Origin: an uncultured Actinomyces sp.
GTDB lineage: Bacteria; Actinomycetota; Actinomycetes; Actinomycetales; Actinomycetaceae
Direction of reading: 5' to 3'
Length of the DNA: 39,898 nt
NCBI GenBank assembly: GCA_938028585.1
Contig: CALIZH010000065.1
Span: 1-39,898 of the forward strand
Below, piece by piece: positions 8,734 to 17,745 of the stretch. Position numbers and translations under genes: made by a program. The notes beneath the pieces are model-generated. The model ran no database searches, was not told where the DNA came from, and saw only the letters and a program-made list of their open reading frames with translations. Position 1 is the first letter of the stretch. Every line of letters begins with the position of its first letter.

Positions 8734-11294
8734 CGGGCCACCTCCCCCTTTGCGCTCAAGGTGACAGAAGAACCGAAGTTCCCCAATGATTCGTGGACGA
8801 TAGATCCCTGGGAGCACTCGGGCACCCAGACAACCCCGTCGGGAAGATCAGCAAATTGCAGGGGAAGCGTAATGCTTCCGCGCTGGGTACTGAGCGTGAG
8901 TTCCTCGCCCTCGTCAATGCCGAGGCCCGCAACAGTTGCGCGCGAGGCGAAGACGACTGGACGTCGTGCGCTTCCCGCCAGCATAGTTGCGCCGTCTTGC
9001 AGACGACCTGCGTCGAGCATCGGCTTGTGGGTGGCAAGAAGTGCCTCGCCCTGGCCGACCTCAACCAATTCCGAGGCCGTCGCCGGAAGGAATTCTTCAC
9101 GCTGACCGTTCCACTGCATGAGCGGATTCACTTGGTCGTACAGACCCACGAGGTCGTGCAGACCAAGATCCACGCCAAACTCGCTGGCAAGCGCATCGAA
9201 AACCAGTCGATCGGTCTGTGAACGTGAGGCGATGGCCTGGCCGAAGGGGCGCAAACGGCCTTCCCAGTTGATGAAGGTTCCGTTCTTTTCCAGCGGAGGT
9301 GCAACCGGCAAGATCACATCTGCACGATCGGTCACCTCGCTGCGACGAACCTCAAGGCTCACCAAGAAATCAACCTGATCAAGTGCCTTTCGCGCGGCAG
9401 CCGGATCATCGAAGTCACGAAGGTCAACGCCACCGACAACCAGTGCCTTAACGCGACCATCAGCTGCAGCTTCCAGCATCTGCGTGGCATCAAGACCGCG
9501 CTGAGAGGGAATCTCTCCCCATGCCAGCGACTCGCGAGCCTCTTGAGAGGCAAGCGTACGGCCGAAAGGCAGAAGACCGGGAAGAAGGCCGGCTTCCACT
9601 CCACCGCGCTCACCGGCGCGGCGGGGGACCCACTGAATACGGCAGTGAGTGCGTTCTGCCAGTCGAACAACTTCACTGAGCAGACCCGGCGTGCGGCTTG
9701 CGCGCTCGCCAACCAGGATCACTCCCCCGTCAAGACGCGAGGCGAGATCGGCGAACTCACCACCCTCACGGATCTCAGCGGCAACCTCAACCTCGGTACC
9801 GGGAGCGCAGCGCAGCAGCTCTCCGGAGAGCTTGGCGAGGCCTCGGGAAGTCATGGGAGCCAAAGAAGCAACGCGGAGCTTGCCCTTGCGAGTGGCCTTG
9901 CGCATCCGCAGGAAGATCGCACCACACTCATCCTCGGGCTCGAGTCCAACCAGGAGGACCTGGCCGGCGCTCTCAAGCTGCGTGTAGGTAACGCCCAAAC
10001 CACTGCCTGCCACGTGGGCGGCAAGGAATGAACGCTCTTCTTCACTATGGCTACGAGAACGCATATCGATGGAATCAGATCCAACAACGGAACGCGCGAA
10101 CTTCGACCATGCCCAAGCATCTTCGAAGCTCAGGCGGCCACCGGGAAGGAACCCAACCTGGTCACCGGAAAGACCGGCAAGCGCGCGATGAACACGGTCC
10201 AAGGCATCCGACCACGAGGTCGGGACAAGCTGACCGTTCTCGCGAACGAAAGGAGTATTGAGGCGCTGAACACCAGACCACTTAAATGCGAAGCGATCCT
10301 TGTCAGTGATCCACTCTTCGTTGACCTCGGGGTCGTTTCCAGCCAGGCGGCGCAAAACCTCACCGCGGCGAATATCCACGCGGATCGCACTACCGGAAGC
10401 ATCGTGCTCGGTCACCGAAGCGGTAGATACCAAGTCGAAGGGGCGTGCGCGGAAGCGGTAATCATTCGAGGTCAGAGCACCAACCGGGCAGATCTGAATG
10501 ATATTTCCCGAGAAGTACGAGGCGAATGCGCGGCCCGAAACATCACGATCGTTGGGGGCAAGATCGCCTTCATTGAAGGAACCGATAATGCCCTCTTGGC
10601 CATAAGGTCCGGAAATACCAGCCTTGACATTGTCCTTTGCCTGCGGGTTGAAGTAGTCCAAGACCGCGGTATCAAAGGATCCAACCTGCTCACCCATGAA
10701 GTGATGGTGCTCGGTCGGCGCGGTGCCACCGCCTCGTCCCTGAAGATCAAGGAAGGGGTCGCCCGCAATTTCCTTACCGAAGCGCACGCAGCGCTGGCAC
10801 AGGATGCAACGCTCGCGGTCCAGCAGAATCTGCGAGGTGAGCTTCAAAGGCTTGCGATACGTGCGCTTCGCATCAATGAAGCGCGAGCTCTCGCGGCCTT
10901 CACTCATTGCTTGGTTCTGAAGGGGGCATTCACCGCCCTTGTCGCAGATTGGGCAATCCAGAGGGTGGTTGATCAGCAGGAATTCCATCACGCCTTCCTG
11001 GGCGCGACGGGCAACCTCGGAGGTGTGCTGAGTCTTGACCACCATACCGGGGGTGACAGTCTGAGCACATGAAGGCTGAGGCTTGGGCATGAAACGCAGC
11101 TCGCCGGTGTTACGATCGGGCATTCCGACCTCAACAAGACACTGACGGCATGCTGCGACGGGCTCAAGCAGCGGGTGATCACAGAAACGCGGGATACGAA
11201 TTCCGGCCTGTTCGGCCGCACGGATCACCAGGGTGCCTGCGGGAACATCCAATTCGACGTCGTCGATCGTGACCTTCACTAGGTTCTCGCTCAT
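8730..11294 (-). CDS. nuoG: NADH-quinone oxidoreductase subunit G
   Basis: Largest subunit of the peripheral arm, carrying several FeS clusters of the electron wire. It has 854 residues from the ATG that overlaps the nuoF stop. Cluster ligands are visible: [2Fe-2S] C38, C49, C52, C76; N5 H110, C114, C117, C123 (NHPLDCPICDKGGECP); and N4 C163, C166, C169 with C269 in QICPVGALTS. About 100 residues separate C169 from C269, where I recall roughly half that in other NuoG proteins; the extra part is rich in Gly, His and Asp (around 185-258). The C-terminal half is a molybdopterin-oxidoreductase-like fold that binds no cofactor in complex I. I see no CxxxC-type N7 cluster in it, but did not check exhaustively. 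Confidence 0.95.
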   Translation of the reverse strand: MSENLVKVTIDDVELDVPAGTLVIRAAEQAGIRIPRFCDHPLLEPVAACRQCLVEVGMPDRNTGELRFMPKPQPSCAQTVTPGMVVKTQHTSEVARRAQEGVMEFLLINHPLDCPICDKGGECPLQNQAMSEGRESSRFIDAKRTYRKPLKLTSQILLDRERCILCQRCVRFGKEIAGDPFLDLQGRGGGTAPTEHHHFMGEQVGSFDTAVLDYFNPQAKDNVKAGISGPYGQEGIIGSFNEGDLAPNDRDVSGRAFASYFSGNIIQICPVGALTSNDYRFRARPFDLVSTASVTEHDASGSAIRVDIRRGEVLRRLAGNDPEVNEEWITDKDRFAFKWSGVQRLNTPFVRENGQLVPTSWSDALDRVHRALAGLSGDQVGFLPGGRLSFEDAWAWSKFARSVVGSDSIDMRSRSHSEEERSFLAAHVAGSGLGVTYTQLESAGQVLLVGLEPEDECGAIFLRMRKATRKGKLRVASLAPMTSRGLAKLSGELLRCAPGTEVEVAAEIREGGEFADLASRLDGGVILVGERASRTPGLLSEVVRLAERTHCRIQWVPRRAGERGGVEAGLLPGLLPFGRTLASQEARESLAWGEIPSQRGLDATQMLEAAADGRVKALVVGGVDLRDFDDPAAARKALDQVDFLVSLEVRRSEVTDRADVILPVAPPLEKNGTFINWEGRLRPFGQAIASRSQTDRLVFDALASEFGVDLGLHDLVGLYDQVNPLMQWNGQREEFLPATASELVEVGQGEALLATHKPMLDAGRLQDGATMLAGSARRPVVFASRATVAGLGIDEGEELTLSTQRGSITLPLQFADLPDGVVWVPECSQGSIVHESLGNFGSSVTLSAKGEVAR

Positions 11295-12586
11295 CGAACT
11301 CCTCCCTTGGCAAAGTTGCTCGAGGCCTCGTAGGGGAACAATTCGCGCGCGGGCGTGGTCAGCCCGGCCTCGAATTCTTCGCGGAACTTCTTAATTCCCG
11401 ACATGATCGGGGTTGCCGCCGCATCGCCCAGAGCACAGAAGCTTCGGCCAAAAATGTTGTGTGCGATCTCATCCAACAGATCGATATCGCCCTCCTGGCC
11501 CTTACCTGCTTCCAGGCGGAGCATGATCTGCTTAAGCCAGTAGGTTCCTTCGCGACAGGGCGTGCACTTGCCGCAGGATTCGTGCTGGTAGAACTCAATC
11601 CAGCGGGTGATCACGCGAACCACAGAGGTCGTTTCATCAAAGACCTGCAGGGCTCGGGTACCGAGCATCGAACCGGCTGCACCAACGGATTCGTAATCCA
11701 GAGGTGTGTCCAGTTCGGCTTCGGTGAAGATCGGGGTTGAAGAGCCACCGGGAGTCCAGAACTTCAGCTGGTGTCCTTCGCGGATACCGCCGGCAAGCTC
11801 GATGAGCTCGCGCATGGTGATTCCGAAGGGAGCTTCGAATTGGCCCGGGTTCTTCACGTGACCTGAGATTGAGAACAGACCGTGTCCCTTGGACTTTTCC
11901 GTTCCCATCGAGGCGTACCACTGTGCGGAGTGCTGGAAGATTCCCGTCACCTGGCTAATCGACTCGACGTTATTAATAACGGTCGGACGCGCATACAAAC
12001 CTGCGACAGCAGGGAACGGGGGCTTCAGACGCGGGTGGCCTCGGTAGCCTTCCAAAGAATCCAGAAGAGCAGTTTCTTCACCACAGATGTAGGCACCTGC
12101 GCCCGCGTGAGCGGTGATGCGAAGATCGCCCAGCAAGCCGGCCTCGGTTGCTTCCTTAACTGCAGCCAACAGGCGGCGGTAAACGTGAACAACTTCGCCG
12201 CGAAGGTAGACAAATGCGTGGTGGCAATTGATAGCGCGCGAGGTGATCGCAATACCCTCAATCAACACGTGGGGATTCGCCATAATCGTCGGGATGTCCT
12301 TACAGGTTCCCGGTTCCGATTCATCGGCGTTGACCACCAGGTAACGAGGAAGACCGTCATCGGGCGGAAGGAAGGACCACTTCAGTCCCGTGGGGAATCC
12401 AGCACCACCACGGCCTCGCAAGCCGGAGGCCTTAACGGTCTCAACGATCTCGGCAGGCTCCATGGTGTTGGCCTTCTTCAAGCCTTCATAACCGCCACGC
12501 GCCAGGTAGGACTCCAAGGTCCACGAGCGATCGCTCCCCCATCCGCGGGTCAGAATCGGGGTCAGGGCCACGGTTGTTTCACTCAC
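11291..12586 (-). CDS. nuoF: NADH-quinone oxidoreductase subunit F (FMN/NADH-binding)
   Basis: NADH-oxidising subunit; it binds NADH, FMN and cluster N3. In the 431 residues, GRGGAGFPTGLKWSF (58-72) and NADESEPGTCKD (86-97) form the FMN/NADH site. GAGAYICGEETALL (162-175) and the following EGYRGHPRLKPP are further signature stretches. ESCGKCTPCREG gives N3 ligands C338, C341 and C344, with the fourth, C384, in FCALGD. The GTG start at 12586 lies eight bases inside the end of nuoE, with GGAGAAGGA upstream. The stop overlaps nuoG as ATGA. Length and motifs are normal, so the subunit should be functional. Confidence 0.97.
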   Translation of the reverse strand: MSETTVALTPILTRGWGSDRSWTLESYLARGGYEGLKKANTMEPAEIVETVKASGLRGRGGAGFPTGLKWSFLPPDDGLPRYLVVNADESEPGTCKDIPTIMANPHVLIEGIAITSRAINCHHAFVYLRGEVVHVYRRLLAAVKEATEAGLLGDLRITAHAGAGAYICGEETALLDSLEGYRGHPRLKPPFPAVAGLYARPTVINNVESISQVTGIFQHSAQWYASMGTEKSKGHGLFSISGHVKNPGQFEAPFGITMRELIELAGGIREGHQLKFWTPGGSSTPIFTEAELDTPLDYESVGAAGSMLGTRALQVFDETTSVVRVITRWIEFYQHESCGKCTPCREGTYWLKQIMLRLEAGKGQEGDIDLLDEIAHNIFGRSFCALGDAAATPIMSGIKKFREEFEAGLTTPARELFPYEASSNFAKGGVR

Positions 12587-13277
12587 CGTCCTTCTCCTTT
12601 CCTTCTTCCGCGGGAACGTCAGCCGGAGCGCTCCAGCCGCGTTCTTCGGCGATCCTCAGTCCCAGTGTCGAGGCCTCGCCAGCGCTGGGTCCTTCGTTTT
12701 CGTGTCCGTCAAGGAAGCCGGCAAGGACGTGCTCGGTTTCCTTGAAGGTCGGCAGCACTGCACTTCCACGGGTGGGGTGCAAAGGCTTACCGGCCTCGAT
12801 GTCGTCAATGAGCGCGCATGCTGACTCTGGTGTCTGGTTGTCGAAGAACTCCCAGTTCACCATGACAACGGGGGCGTAATCGCAGGCCGCATTGCATTCG
12901 AGGCGCTCAAGGGTGATGGTTCCGGCCTCGTTGGTTTCGTCGGTTCCGACTCCAACTTTTTCGCTGACGGCCTCCCAGATCTCGTCGCCGCCCATAACTG
13001 CGCACAGAGCATTGGTGCACACACCCACGAGGTATTCACCCGTGGGGTGACGCTTGTACTGGGTGTAGAAGGTCGCAACGGCAGAAACTTCTGCGCGAGT
13101 GATACCCAGAAGTTCAGCGCACAGTGCGATTCCGTTTGCGCTCACGTAGCCGTCTTCAGACTGGACTAGGTGAAGCATGGGAAGCAGTGCGGAACGAGCG
13201 TGGCCCTGGGGGTAGCGCGCGATGATTTCGCGTGCCTCACCTGCAAGGCGCTCATAGGTTTCCACGGGATAGCTCAT
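12579..13277 (-). CDS. nuoE: NADH-quinone oxidoreductase subunit E ([2Fe-2S])
   Basis: Thioredoxin-fold subunit that carries the off-pathway [2Fe-2S] cluster N1a and pairs with NuoF. All four ligands are present: C87 and C92 (VCTNALC), C128 and C132 (ECNAAC). The protein has 232 residues against about 165 in E. coli. The extra part is a C-terminal tail of about 70 residues ending in a charged Glu/Lys run (AEEGKEKDGE), a feature that I recall from other actinobacterial NuoE proteins. The start overlaps the nuoD stop by four bases. Confidence 0.96.
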   Translation of the reverse strand: MSYPVETYERLAGEAREIIARYPQGHARSALLPMLHLVQSEDGYVSANGIALCAELLGITRAEVSAVATFYTQYKRHPTGEYLVGVCTNALCAVMGGDEIWEAVSEKVGVGTDETNEAGTITLERLECNAACDYAPVVMVNWEFFDNQTPESACALIDDIEAGKPLHPTRGSAVLPTFKETEHVLAGFLDGHENEGPSAGEASTLGLRIAEERGWSAPADVPAEEGKEKDGE

Positions 13278-14623
13278 CGATCAACGCCTCCCAGAACGGG
13301 GTCGATAGTGGCCAGTGAGACAACGACATCGGCCAGCTGGCCGCCTTCCGTCATCATGGCCAGAGACTGCAGATTTGCGAATGAAGGGTCGCGGAAGTGC
13401 GCGCGGAAGGGGCGAGTTCCACCGTCTGAAACCAGGTGGACACCCAAGATGCCCTTCGCGTGCTCAACGGTCTGGTAGACCTGACCGGCCGGGACCCTAA
13501 ATCCTTCGGTGACCAGCTTGAAGTGGTGGATCAGGGACTCCATTGAAGTTCCCATGACCTTCGCAATGTGTTCGGCGGAATTACCCTGGCCGTCCGTTGC
13601 AACTGAAAGCTGTGCTGGCCACTTGATATGCGGGTCGGCAACCATGACGGGCTGGCCTTCAGTTGCCTCCAAGCGGCGAAGGACCTGCTCGATAATACGC
13701 AGCGACTGGTAGCACTCATCGAAACGCACGCGAACACGGTTGTAAGCGTCGTTCGAGTCGTAGGTGGGAACGTCGAATTCGAAATTCTCGTAGCCGCAGT
13801 AAGGCTGATCCTTACGAAGATCTTGAGGCAAGCCGGCTGCTCGCAGGGACGGACCGGTCAAGCCCAGGGCCATCATTGCTGACAGCGGCATGTAGCCAAC
13901 GCCAATGAAGCGCTGCTTGAAGATCGGGTTTGCCAGAACCAGGTCCTGGAGCTCACCGATATCGTTTCGCACCTTCGGGAGCTTTTCGCGGATGTAAGGG
14001 ACCATACCGCTGGGCAGGTCCTGAACCACACCGCCGGGGCGGATGTATGCGTGGTTCATACGCAGACCGGTAATGCGCTCGAAGATTCGCAGAATCTCTT
14101 CGCGGCCCCTGAAGGCGATGGTCATCATGGTCGTCGCGCCAAGCTCGTTACCACCGGTACCAATGGCGACGATGTGAGAGGCGATGCGGTTGAGTTCCAT
14201 CATCAGGATACGAATGAGGTTTGCGCGCTCCGGCACGTCATTCGTAATACCCAGGAGCTTCTCAACGGCTAGGCAGTACCCCACTTCTTGGAAGAAGGGA
14301 GCCACGTAGTCCATACGCGTGCACAGCGTGACGCCCTGGGTCCACGTGCGGTATTCCATGGTCTTTTCGATACCGGTGTGAAGGTAGCCCGTGTCAACGC
14401 GAGTTTCGCGAACGGTTTCACCATCCAGCTCAAGGATCAGACGAAGAACGCCGTGGGTTGAGGGGTGGACAGGACCCATGTTGAGCACAACGCGCTCATG
14501 GTTGATGCGCTCGATCTCAGCGATGACGTCGTTCCAGTCTCCGCCCTGGGCAAGAACCTCGGGAACCTCGTCAATGTCCAAGCCTGCACTTGATGCTGCA
14601 GCGTGAAGTGAAGGAGTAGTCAT
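13274..14623 (-). CDS. nuoD: NADH-quinone oxidoreductase subunit D
   Basis: 49-kDa-type subunit, related to the large subunit of NiFe hydrogenases, which forms the quinone-binding pocket with NuoB. The 449 residues include GPVHPSTHGVLRL (HPSTHG at 53-58), the loop that contacts the quinone head group, and MNHAYIRPGGV. The C terminus DPVLGGVDR is the usual family ending (D-x-V-x-G-x-x-D-R). The start overlaps the last base of the nuoC stop (TAATG). NuoC and NuoD are separate here, unlike the fused NuoCD of enterobacteria. Confidence 0.97.
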   Translation of the reverse strand: MTTPSLHAAASSAGLDIDEVPEVLAQGGDWNDVIAEIERINHERVVLNMGPVHPSTHGVLRLILELDGETVRETRVDTGYLHTGIEKTMEYRTWTQGVTLCTRMDYVAPFFQEVGYCLAVEKLLGITNDVPERANLIRILMMELNRIASHIVAIGTGGNELGATTMMTIAFRGREEILRIFERITGLRMNHAYIRPGGVVQDLPSGMVPYIREKLPKVRNDIGELQDLVLANPIFKQRFIGVGYMPLSAMMALGLTGPSLRAAGLPQDLRKDQPYCGYENFEFDVPTYDSNDAYNRVRVRFDECYQSLRIIEQVLRRLEATEGQPVMVADPHIKWPAQLSVATDGQGNSAEHIAKVMGTSMESLIHHFKLVTEGFRVPAGQVYQTVEHAKGILGVHLVSDGGTRPFRAHFRDPSFANLQSLAMMTEGGQLADVVVSLATIDPVLGGVDR

Positions 14624-15318
14624 TAGTTGTACGACCTCCGAGTGTCGGCAGGTGCGTTGACTGCACCCTTGAATTCCACGGGAATACCACCCAGGGGGTA
14701 GTCCTTACGCTGCGGGTGACCTACCCAGTCATCAGGCATAGCGGTTCGTGTCAGCGAGTGATGCCCATCAAAAACAATTCCCATGAGGTCCCATGTCTCA
14801 CGTTCCTGCCAGTCGTTCGCCGGGTAAATATCGACGATCGAGGGAATGTGCGGATCCGAATCCGGGCAGGTCACTTCCAGGCGGATCATGCGATTGTGTG
14901 TGATCGACATGAGGGGGTAGATGGCGTGGAGCTCACGGCCTCGATCTTCGGGGTAGTTCACGCCGTTAGTTCCCAGGCACATCTCGAAACGCAGATCCTG
15001 ATCATCACGCAGGTAACGCACGACGCGGCGGATGTGCTCACGAGGGATGAAGATGCTGAGTTCGCCGTGTTCAACGACGACTTTCTCAATAACATCTGCA
15101 ACTGCCAGTCCATCGGCGGCAATCAATTCCTCGAGGATGTCAACGATCTGATCGAAGTACGAACCATAGGGGCGCAGCGCTGCGGGCGCAGTACGCGCAA
15201 CGGTGACTTGCTGCGAGAAACCCGTGGTATCACCCTGATCCGGAGCTCCGAACAGACCCTGACGGGTTTTGATGACCTCGGGCTGCTCGGCACCGAAACG
15301 ATTAATTTCTTCGCTCAT
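14623..15318 (-). CDS. nuoC: NADH-quinone oxidoreductase subunit C
   Basis: 30-kDa-type peripheral subunit of complex I, which packs against NuoD and NuoI. It has 231 residues. The family signature ERETWDLMGIVFDGH is followed by LTR..MPDDWVGHPQRKDYPL, the conserved C-terminal element. An N-terminal extension of about 60 residues comes before the conserved domain, as in other actinobacterial NuoC proteins. The start overlaps the nuoB stop (ATGA) and the stop shares a base with the nuoD start. Confidence 0.96.
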   Translation of the reverse strand: MSEEINRFGAEQPEVIKTRQGLFGAPDQGDTTGFSQQVTVARTAPAALRPYGSYFDQIVDILEELIAADGLAVADVIEKVVVEHGELSIFIPREHIRRVVRYLRDDQDLRFEMCLGTNGVNYPEDRGRELHAIYPLMSITHNRMIRLEVTCPDSDPHIPSIVDIYPANDWQERETWDLMGIVFDGHHSLTRTAMPDDWVGHPQRKDYPLGGIPVEFKGAVNAPADTRRSYN

Positions 15319-15869
15319 GCCAGCAATCCCTTCAGATCGTGAGTCGGGGTCGCAGCAAGTGCTGCTGCTTCAGCCTTGCGAGCAATTTCGCGACGGTGTG
15401 CGCCCAGCGGTTCGCTTCCGATCTGCTCACGCAGTGTAAGGATTGCGTGAATCAGGGCCTCGGGACGAGGCGGGCAGCCGGGAAGGTACACATCGACGGG
15501 AACAATGTGGTCGCATCCCTGAACGACGGCGTAGTTGTTGAACATACCGCCCGAAGATGCGCAGGCACCCATGGAGATGACCCACTTGGGATCGGCCATT
15601 GAGTCATAGACGCGGCGCACGATGGGAGCCATCTTGTGGGAAACACGTCCGGAGACAATCATGAGGTCGGAGTGACGCGGCGATGCGCGGAAAACTTCCA
15701 AACCGAAACGCGACATGTCGAAACGGGGAGTTCCGGCTGCCATCATTTCAATTGCGCAGCACGCCAAGCCCATGGTGACTGGCCACTGACTGTGCTTTCG
15801 AGCAAGACCGAGGATCTTCTCCATGCTTGCCAGGGCAATGCCTGCAGGCAGGCTTTCTTCAATTCCCAT
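15315..15869 (-). CDS. nuoB: NADH-quinone oxidoreductase subunit B (cluster N2)
   Basis: Subunit that holds [4Fe-4S] cluster N2, the direct electron donor to the quinone. The adjacent cysteines C37-C38 (GLACCAIEMM) are seen, as are the third ligand in SMGACASSGGMFNNYAVVQG and the fourth in YLPGCPPRPEALI. The length of 184 residues is normal. ATG 15869 has AAGAGGAAA upstream and lies 15 bases after the nuoA stop. The stop overlaps nuoC. Confidence 0.97.
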   Translation of the reverse strand: MGIEESLPAGIALASMEKILGLARKHSQWPVTMGLACCAIEMMAAGTPRFDMSRFGLEVFRASPRHSDLMIVSGRVSHKMAPIVRRVYDSMADPKWVISMGACASSGGMFNNYAVVQGCDHIVPVDVYLPGCPPRPEALIHAILTLREQIGSEPLGAHRREIARKAEAAALAATPTHDLKGLLA

Positions 15870-15884
15870 TGTTTTCCTCTTACC

Positions 15885-16244
15885 TCAGTAGTCCAGTCCG
15901 CCGCGGCGCCATTCGTAGATATAGGGGACGGTGATCACCGCGATGAAGGTCAGCATGGCAATCAATCCGAAAAGTCCCAGCTGGTTGAAGCTCACGGCCC
16001 ACGGGTACATGAACACGACTTCAATGTCGAAGACAATGAAGGTCATGGCTACCAGGTAGTAGCGCACAGGAAAGCGTCCACGCTCCAGATGCTGCTCCGT
16101 GGGGTCGATTCCGCATTCATAGTTATCGGCCTTCGTGCGATTCTTGCGCGTTGGCCCCAGAATTGCGGATGCGCCCAGCCCGCCCAGCGCCAAGACCATG
16201 GCGGCTGCAGCCATGATCAGCAGCGGAACATAGGGATTTGTCAT
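15885..16244 (-). CDS. nuoA: NADH-quinone oxidoreductase subunit A
   Basis: Three-helix membrane subunit of complex I near the quinone site. It has 119 residues from ATG 16244 (MTNPYVPL). The loop after the first helix has the conserved NYECGIDP, with the cysteine exposed during the active/deactive transition in mitochondrial homologues, and the second helix has the acidic pair FIVFDIEVVFMYPW. A GTG four codons upstream is in frame but sits inside the GGGAGGA ribosome-binding site that serves ATG 16244, so the later start is preferred. The gap to the upstream reductase gene is 34 bases. Confidence 0.96.
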   Translation of the reverse strand: MTNPYVPLLIMAAAAMVLALGGLGASAILGPTRKNRTKADNYECGIDPTEQHLERGRFPVRYYLVAMTFIVFDIEVVFMYPWAVSFNQLGLFGLIAMLTFIAVITVPYIYEWRRGGLDY

Positions 16245-16278
16245 CGTTCCTCCCACATCGGGTGTACCTTCGTAGCCA

Positions 16279-17556
16279 TCATGCTGATGGCACCATCTTG
16301 GATAGGGTCGTAATCAGTCGGTCGTCGAAGTCGCCGCCTTGGCGTTCGAAGCCATCCGACAGAAGTTTGTGAACCAGGGTCATCAGGCGCGGGATGGGCA
16401 GACCGTAGGTCGTGCACAGGCGCATGATTCGCGGATTTTCAATGAGACGAACAAAGATGCGTCCCAACTGGTAGTAGCCGCCGTATTCGTCGCGGATCCG
16501 TTGGGGATAGGCGCTCATCGCTCGGTCAACGCCAGCGCGGTGTGTGCGGGCAAGAGCCTGAGCCATGGCCTCGGCCGCGTAGCGTCCAGCCTTCATCGCG
16601 GGTGCGATTCCTTCCCCATTAAAAGGAGAAACCATTCCGCCGGCATCGCCGACAATGACGAATCCATTGGTGTAGTGGGGCTGACGGTTGAGGCTCATCG
16701 GCAAAGCTGCGCTGCGAAGCTCACCGATTTGATTCTCTGGGGTAAATCCCCATTCCTCGGGAAGGTTGGCCATCCACTGTTCGAAAACCTGTCGATAGGG
16801 CAGGTTCGTCGCACTTGCCGTCGAGGCCACAGAGCCCAGTCCGACATTGACGACGCCATCCCCCATGGGGAAGATCCAGCCGTATCCAGGAAGCAGATCC
16901 GAGTGCCCGGGTTCGCCCGCCCAGAGTTCCAGGTGCGATTCCATCCATTCTTCGTTGCCACGAGGGGAACGGAAGTAGGTGCGCGCCGCAACGCCCATGG
17001 GACGCTTGGGATTCTTTTCAATTCCGAGGCGGGTAGAAACCTTTGCGGAGACGCCACCGGCATCCACAACCAGCTTGGCGTGGATCGTCACGTCCTGGGC
17101 ATTCTTGCCACGGCCTCGGCGCGCGCGAACACCGCAGACGCGGTGTGCACTGTCTTGGAGGGCCTCGGTAACGGTGAGTTCTTCTTCGAGGCGAGCTCCC
17201 GCACTCTGTGCACGCTGGACCAGTGCGTGGTCAAGATCCATGCGTGCGCGAGTCATTCCGTATCCCGGAAGTGAAGCCTGATCGGGCCACTCCATGTGGA
17301 TGGTGTGGCCACCGCCAATGACGGTCAAACCGCGGTTTCGTGCCCAACCAGAAGTATCGACACCCATGAGGATAAGCTCTTGGACGGCGGCGGGAGTCAG
17401 GCCATCACCGCAGATCTTGTCGCGCGGGAAACGTGCCTTATCGACAAGAAGGACGTCAATACCAAGGGTTGCCAAATGATAGGCGGTAGATGCACCACCT
17501 GGGCCAGCGCCGACAATAACGACATCAGCGTTCATGTCTTGGGCCTGTTGGCTCAC
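16279..17556 (-). CDS. menJ: Geranylgeranyl reductase family flavoprotein, probable menaquinone beta-reductase
   Basis: FAD-dependent oxidoreductase of the geranylgeranyl reductase family. Mycobacterial MenJ saturates the beta-isoprene unit of menaquinone; the same role is inferred here from the position directly before nuoA. N-terminal residues show the dinucleotide motif VIVGAGPGGASTAYHLA and FPRDKICGDGLTP, a family signature. The second FAD motif, GDAGGMVSPFNGEGI, lies in the C-terminal half. GTG 17556 is chosen because GAAGGAGG ends four bases before it; ATG 17535 (MNADVVIVG) is the conservative alternative and has no clear ribosome-binding site. Geranylgeranyl-diphosphate reduction for lipids is a possible other role. 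Confidence 0.8.
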   Translation of the reverse strand: MSQQAQDMNADVVIVGAGPGGASTAYHLATLGIDVLLVDKARFPRDKICGDGLTPAAVQELILMGVDTSGWARNRGLTVIGGGHTIHMEWPDQASLPGYGMTRARMDLDHALVQRAQSAGARLEEELTVTEALQDSAHRVCGVRARRGRGKNAQDVTIHAKLVVDAGGVSAKVSTRLGIEKNPKRPMGVAARTYFRSPRGNEEWMESHLELWAGEPGHSDLLPGYGWIFPMGDGVVNVGLGSVASTASATNLPYRQVFEQWMANLPEEWGFTPENQIGELRSAALPMSLNRQPHYTNGFVIVGDAGGMVSPFNGEGIAPAMKAGRYAAEAMAQALARTHRAGVDRAMSAYPQRIRDEYGGYYQLGRIFVRLIENPRIMRLCTTYGLPIPRLMTLVHKLLSDGFERQGGDFDDRLITTLSKMVPSA

Positions 17557-17622
17557 CACGCCTCCTTCACGCTCCACGCAACGACGAACCTATATCGGGG
17601 TCCAGTTCAGACCATAGTCACC

Positions 17623-17650
17623 GGTATACGAAGCCGCGAAAGCACGCCAA
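17623..17650 (-). promoter_or_regulatory. Possible promoter of the menJ-nuo operon
   Basis: On the minus strand TTGGCG (17650-17645) and TATACC (17628-17623) are spaced by 16 bases, giving a leader of about 60 nt before GTG 17556. Both boxes are only partial matches to a housekeeping promoter. A second AT-rich element, GATATAGG near 17590-17597, lies closer to the gene. This 189-base gap is the only intergenic space ahead of the 15-gene block, so a promoter must lie here unless transcription reads through from the alpha-galactosidase operon. Confidence 0.35.
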
Positions 17651-17675
17651 AAAGTCCGTGAGAACAACACTTTAG

Positions 17676-17697
17676 GGGCGTGAGCGAGCACACACCC
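17676..17697 (-). terminator. Weak hairpin after the alpha-galactosidase operon
   Basis: On the minus strand GGGTGTG (17697-17691) can pair with CACGCCC (17682-17676), seven pairs including one G-U, with an eight-base loop. The following bases (CTAAAGTGTTGTT) are only moderately T-rich. It could partly separate the GH36 operon from the nuo operon; no stronger terminator is seen in the gap. Confidence 0.3.
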
Positions 17698-17745
17698 GTA
17701 TTCAATTTGCACATACGTTTGTTACGTTAATCGGTGCGGAAATCC

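Noticed and set aside
8734..8817. N-terminal extension of nuoH into nuoG
   Set aside because: The extension reads nuoG sequence in another frame; ATG 8733 gives the operon's usual ATGA overlap and the normal NuoH start.
10047..11072. 341-codon plus-strand frame opposite nuoG
   Set aside because: Antisense shadow of nuoG; no recognisable domain and no promoter or ribosome-binding site of its own.
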